Positions 5,297-7,103 of a DNA stretch of 7,103 bases are shown piece after piece. The position numbers and the translations under genes are program-made. The notes beneath the pieces were generated by a model. That model saw nothing but the letters and a program-made list of their open reading frames with translations, was not told the origin of the DNA and made no database searches. Source of the stretch: Patescibacteria group bacterium. Its GTDB lineage: Bacteria; Patescibacteriota; Gracilibacteria; BD1-5; UBA2023. Numbering within the stretch: position 1 is the first letter of the stretch; every line of letters begins with the position of its first letter. Location of the stretch: NCBI GenBank assembly GCA_030836665.1, contig JAUPLX010000117.1, positions 1 through 7,103 on the forward strand, in the 5' to 3' direction.

Positions 5297-6292
5297 ATGC
5301 TACGTAGTACGAAACGATTCGCATGGCTCGCCGTCACGCTTGCTATCTTCTTATCGTCCGGGTGCGACGCAGGCCCTAAGCACGTCGTGACCGAGCAATC
5401 GGTCGGTCGGCTCTTCGGAGTTCCGCCGGCCGAAGCGAAAAAATCGAACGCCGCCCTCCCGGGAGAGGAATCCGACCGAGGGGTTCGAAAATATTTTCCG
5501 GCCATCGAAGTTCCCGACCGATGCCCTAGGGAACGTATCGTCGTGGCGAGTTGGAACGCCGGAAACTTCGGCGCGAAGAAATCGCCCGAAGAAATCACTG
5601 CCATGGCCGACGTGCTCCGCGAAGCCGACATCGTCGTACTTCAGGAAATAAGTACGACGGAATTCGGTACCCGGGCCGTAGCCAAATTGGGGGACGCCCT
5701 CTCACGAACGGGGTCGAAGTGGGAAATCGCTACCAGTGGCGCTACCCAACCGAAAAACGCCGAATCGGAAGCTTATGCGGTCCTTTGGAAACCTTCGAAA
5801 GTCTTTTTTGATCGGAGAGGGTCGGGACTCGTCGCGGAATTGGAAAACGGCGTTAGCCGCGAACCTTTCAAAGCGGCGTTTCTCAATTCGAAACGGGAAC
5901 GCTTTTCGGTCTATTCGTTCCACGCGGTTCCGTCCAACAAAAAACCGAAAGACGAAATCGCCGTGATATCGGTATCGAAAGAGCTTACGGGCGCGGAAAA
6001 AGCCGTGTTCGCCGGAGACTTCAACCTTTCCGGCACCCAGGCCGACGCGTTTCTATGGAAGGCGGGGTTCCGGCTTTCGTCCACGGGAAAAACCAGTCTG
6101 AAGCAAAAACCCGACGAACGCGGCAATTACCGGCTCCACGATTTCGACCACGCCTACGTCAAAGGATTCGAAATCTGCGGTTCGGGCATTATCGACTTCG
6201 TCGAACGGAAATTTTCACCCGTTACCGAGGAATCCCTGAAAAAAGCCAGGAAAATCAGCGACCACTTGCCCGTTTGGGTGGCCGTTCATTAA
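5297..6292 (+). CDS. Lipoprotein of the endonuclease/exonuclease/phosphatase family
   Basis: A 331-residue exported protein. Residues 1-23 form a lipoprotein signal (basic start, hydrophobic core, LSSGC with Cys23). The -3 position is Ser rather than the usual Leu. From about 80 to the end is an EEP (DNase I-like) fold with its active-site motifs in order: SWNAGNF (Asn87), VLQE (Glu117, metal ligand), a middle motif with His209, GDFN (Asp241, Asn243) and the final SDHLPV (His323, general base). All key residues appear present, so it should be an active metal-dependent phosphodiesterase, most likely a nuclease held on the outer face of the membrane. Substrate is not readable; DNase, RNase or lipid phosphatase are all possible in this fold. 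An AAAGGA ribosome site lies six bases before the ATG. Codon use matches the neighbours. The stop is TAA, without a visible terminator. Confidence 0.9.
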   Translation: MLRSTKRFAWLAVTLAIFLSSGCDAGPKHVVTEQSVGRLFGVPPAEAKKSNAALPGEESDRGVRKYFPAIEVPDRCPRERIVVASWNAGNFGAKKSPEEITAMADVLREADIVVLQEISTTEFGTRAVAKLGDALSRTGSKWEIATSGATQPKNAESEAYAVLWKPSKVFFDRRGSGLVAELENGVSREPFKAAFLNSKRERFSVYSFHAVPSNKKPKDEIAVISVSKELTGAEKAVFAGDFNLSGTQADAFLWKAGFRLSSTGKTSLKQKPDERGNYRLHDFDHAYVKGFEICGSGIIDFVERKFSPVTEESLKKARKISDHLPVWVAVH

Positions 6293-6347
6293 AAAAACCA
6301 ACGAGAAAAGGAATAAAAGGGCTTCAATGCCAAAATCCTCACGATTA

Positions 6348-6375
6348 TTGACGAATTCAAATCCGTAACTATTAT
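6348..6375 (+). promoter_or_regulatory. Promoter of the acyl carrier protein gene
   Basis: TTGACG (6348-6353), a 16-base spacer and TATTAT (6370-6375) give a leader of about 48 bases before the ATG at 6430. Confidence 0.7.
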
Positions 6376-6429
6376 CCGGAACAAGCGGATCTGACACCAA
6401 GAGCGCGAAACCAAAAAGGAGAAGACGCA

Positions 6430-6690
6430 ATGGAGAACCAAGAAGTGTTTCAAAAAGTAGCCGGAGCCCTGGCCAACCAGAGCGACGTCAAGCCGGAAGA
6501 CGTCAAGCCGGAGCATTCCCTCAAGGACGATCTCGGCTTCGATTCCCTGGACGCCGTCGAGGCGGTCATGGGCCTCGAAGAAGAGTTCGAAATCACCATT
6601 TCCGACGAAGAAGCCGAGAAAATCGACACGGTCGCCAAGGCCGTCGAACTCGTTGCGGAAAAGCTGGCCGAAAAGGCGAACAAAAGCTGA
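6430..6690 (+). CDS. acpP: Acyl carrier protein
   Basis: An 86-residue acidic protein that carries growing acyl chains in fatty-acid synthesis as thioesters on a phosphopantetheine arm. The attachment motif GFDSLD is present with Ser39, followed by the conserved helix II (AVEAVMGLEEEFEITISDEEAEKI). Length and spacing match typical ACPs, with a slightly longer Lys-rich C-terminal helix. Residues 19-28 repeat DVKPE twice (15-base direct repeat at 6484-6513), yet the loop is of normal length. A good AAGGAG site lies eight bases before the ATG. The stop is TGA, with a second in-frame TGA five codons on, then a terminator. This is the only TGA stop in the window. Its codons lean to CTG, AGC and AAG, as expected for high expression. 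No other fatty-acid gene is next to it. Confidence 0.96.
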   Translation: MENQEVFQKVAGALANQSDVKPEDVKPEHSLKDDLGFDSLDAVEAVMGLEEEFEITISDEEAEKIDTVAKAVELVAEKLAEKANKS

Positions 6691-6708
6691 TTCAGCCACG
6701 CATGAAAA

Positions 6709-6738
6709 GCCCCCGGATCACTCCGGGGGCTCTTTTTT
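6709..6738. terminator. Strong terminator between acpP and secF
   Basis: A perfect 9-pair stem, GCCCCCGGA (6709-6717) with TCCGGGGGC (6722-6730), has a 4-base loop and is followed by TCTTTTTT on the plus strand. On the minus strand CTTTT follows, so it can serve both converging genes. Confidence 0.92.
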
Positions 6739-6763
6739 ACGACGCTTGTTTCGGCTATGAGGC

Positions 6764-7103
6764 CTATTTCTTCGCTGCGGCGGCTGCGGCCTTTCCTCCC
6801 TTGCTGATGTCGTAGAGGAGCGGAGCGGCGATACATACCGACGAATAGGTTCCGACGACGGTACCGAAGATGAGGGCGAGAATGAATCCCTTGATAGCTT
6901 CCGGCCCGAAGAAGAAGAGCGCTACGAGCGTAATGAAGACCGTAAAGGAAGTGTAGATGGAGCGGGTGAGCGTATCGTTGAGGGAATCGTTGATGAGCGT
7001 TCCGAAATCCTTCTTCTTATTCGCGGGAATCTTCAGGTTCGAGCGGATGCGGTCCATGACGACGATGGTATCGTTGATGGAATATCCGAGAACCGTGAGC
7101 ATC
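6764..7103 (-). CDS. secF: Protein translocase subunit SecF, C-terminal part (truncated by window)
   Basis: The visible 113 codons or so hold the C-terminal end of SecF, the membrane partner of SecD that uses the proton gradient to help protein export through SecYEG. The conserved blocks are LGYSINDTIVVMDRIRSNL, the SLNDTLTRSIYTS segment, and two membrane helices around FITLVALFFFG and IKGFILALIFGTVVGTYSS. The tail is an unusual Ala/Lys stretch (KAAAAAAKK). The gene begins beyond the right edge. An ATG at 7102 is inside the conserved domain and is not the start. The stop is TAG, 26 bases from the shared terminator. secD would be expected further right. Confidence 0.95.
   Translation of the reverse strand, partial: MLTVLGYSINDTIVVMDRIRSNLKIPANKKKDFGTLINDSLNDTLTRSIYTSFTVFITLVALFFFGPEAIKGFILALIFGTVVGTYSSVCIAAPLLYDISKGGKAAAAAAKK

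Noticed and set aside
6484..6513. 15-base tandem repeat in acpP as a possible expansion
   Set aside because: Aligned to E. coli ACP from memory, the loop has normal length and VKPE-type sequence is usual there, so the repeat is not an insertion.
1..7103. CRISPR array, insertion sequence or transposase
   Set aside because: No regularly spaced repeats, no transposase-like frame and no IS-type terminal repeats were found; the only repeat pair of note is the tRNA-derived one.

Overview
The window (about 7.1 kb, near-balanced base composition) is a chromosomal segment of an uncultured-type bacterium. The best guess is a Patescibacteria/CPR member of the Gracilibacteria–Peregrinibacteria side. This is inference from three things: a secreted fibre-like protein of a style common in that group, sense-like TGA codons in two genes, and mostly Shine-Dalgarno-free starts. 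No rRNA or other decisive marker is present.

Layout, left to right. Minus strand 28-789: elongation factor P behind a small unknown gene. Minus strand 831-1269: tRNA-Thr(CGU), tRNA-Pro(GGG) and tRNA-Leu(CAG), probably transcribed from a promoter at 1281-1308. Minus strand 1338-4441: four genes for envelope-type or unknown proteins, namely a single-pass membrane protein (1338-1982), a second single-pass membrane protein (2202-2780), an unknown soluble protein (2905-3687) and a secreted fibre/adhesin-like protein (3749-4441). The second and third each contain one in-frame TGA followed directly by good coding sequence. Region 4442-4813 has no gene. It holds the adhesin promoter, two terminators and a structured repeat element carrying a copy of the 3' end of the neighbouring tRNA-Leu. 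Minus strand 4814-5049: tRNA-Leu(GAG) and tRNA-Arg(UCG). Plus strand: a lipoprotein endonuclease/exonuclease/phosphatase-family protein (5297-6292) behind a promoter with a perfect palindrome in its spacer, then acyl carrier protein (6430-6690) with its own promoter and terminator. Minus strand at the right edge: the C-terminal part of SecF.

The housekeeping parts (EF-P, tRNAs, ACP, SecF) are ordinary. The most interesting part is the genetic-code question. Two adjacent genes appear to be read through TGA, as in the TGA=Gly code of Gracilibacteria and Absconditabacteria. ACP, however, ends at a TGA just before a strong terminator. Complete recoding, leaky UGA, or two nonsense mutations are all possible, and the window alone cannot decide. 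Of nine stop codons, five are TAG, three TAA and one TGA (counting both interrupted genes at their downstream TAG).
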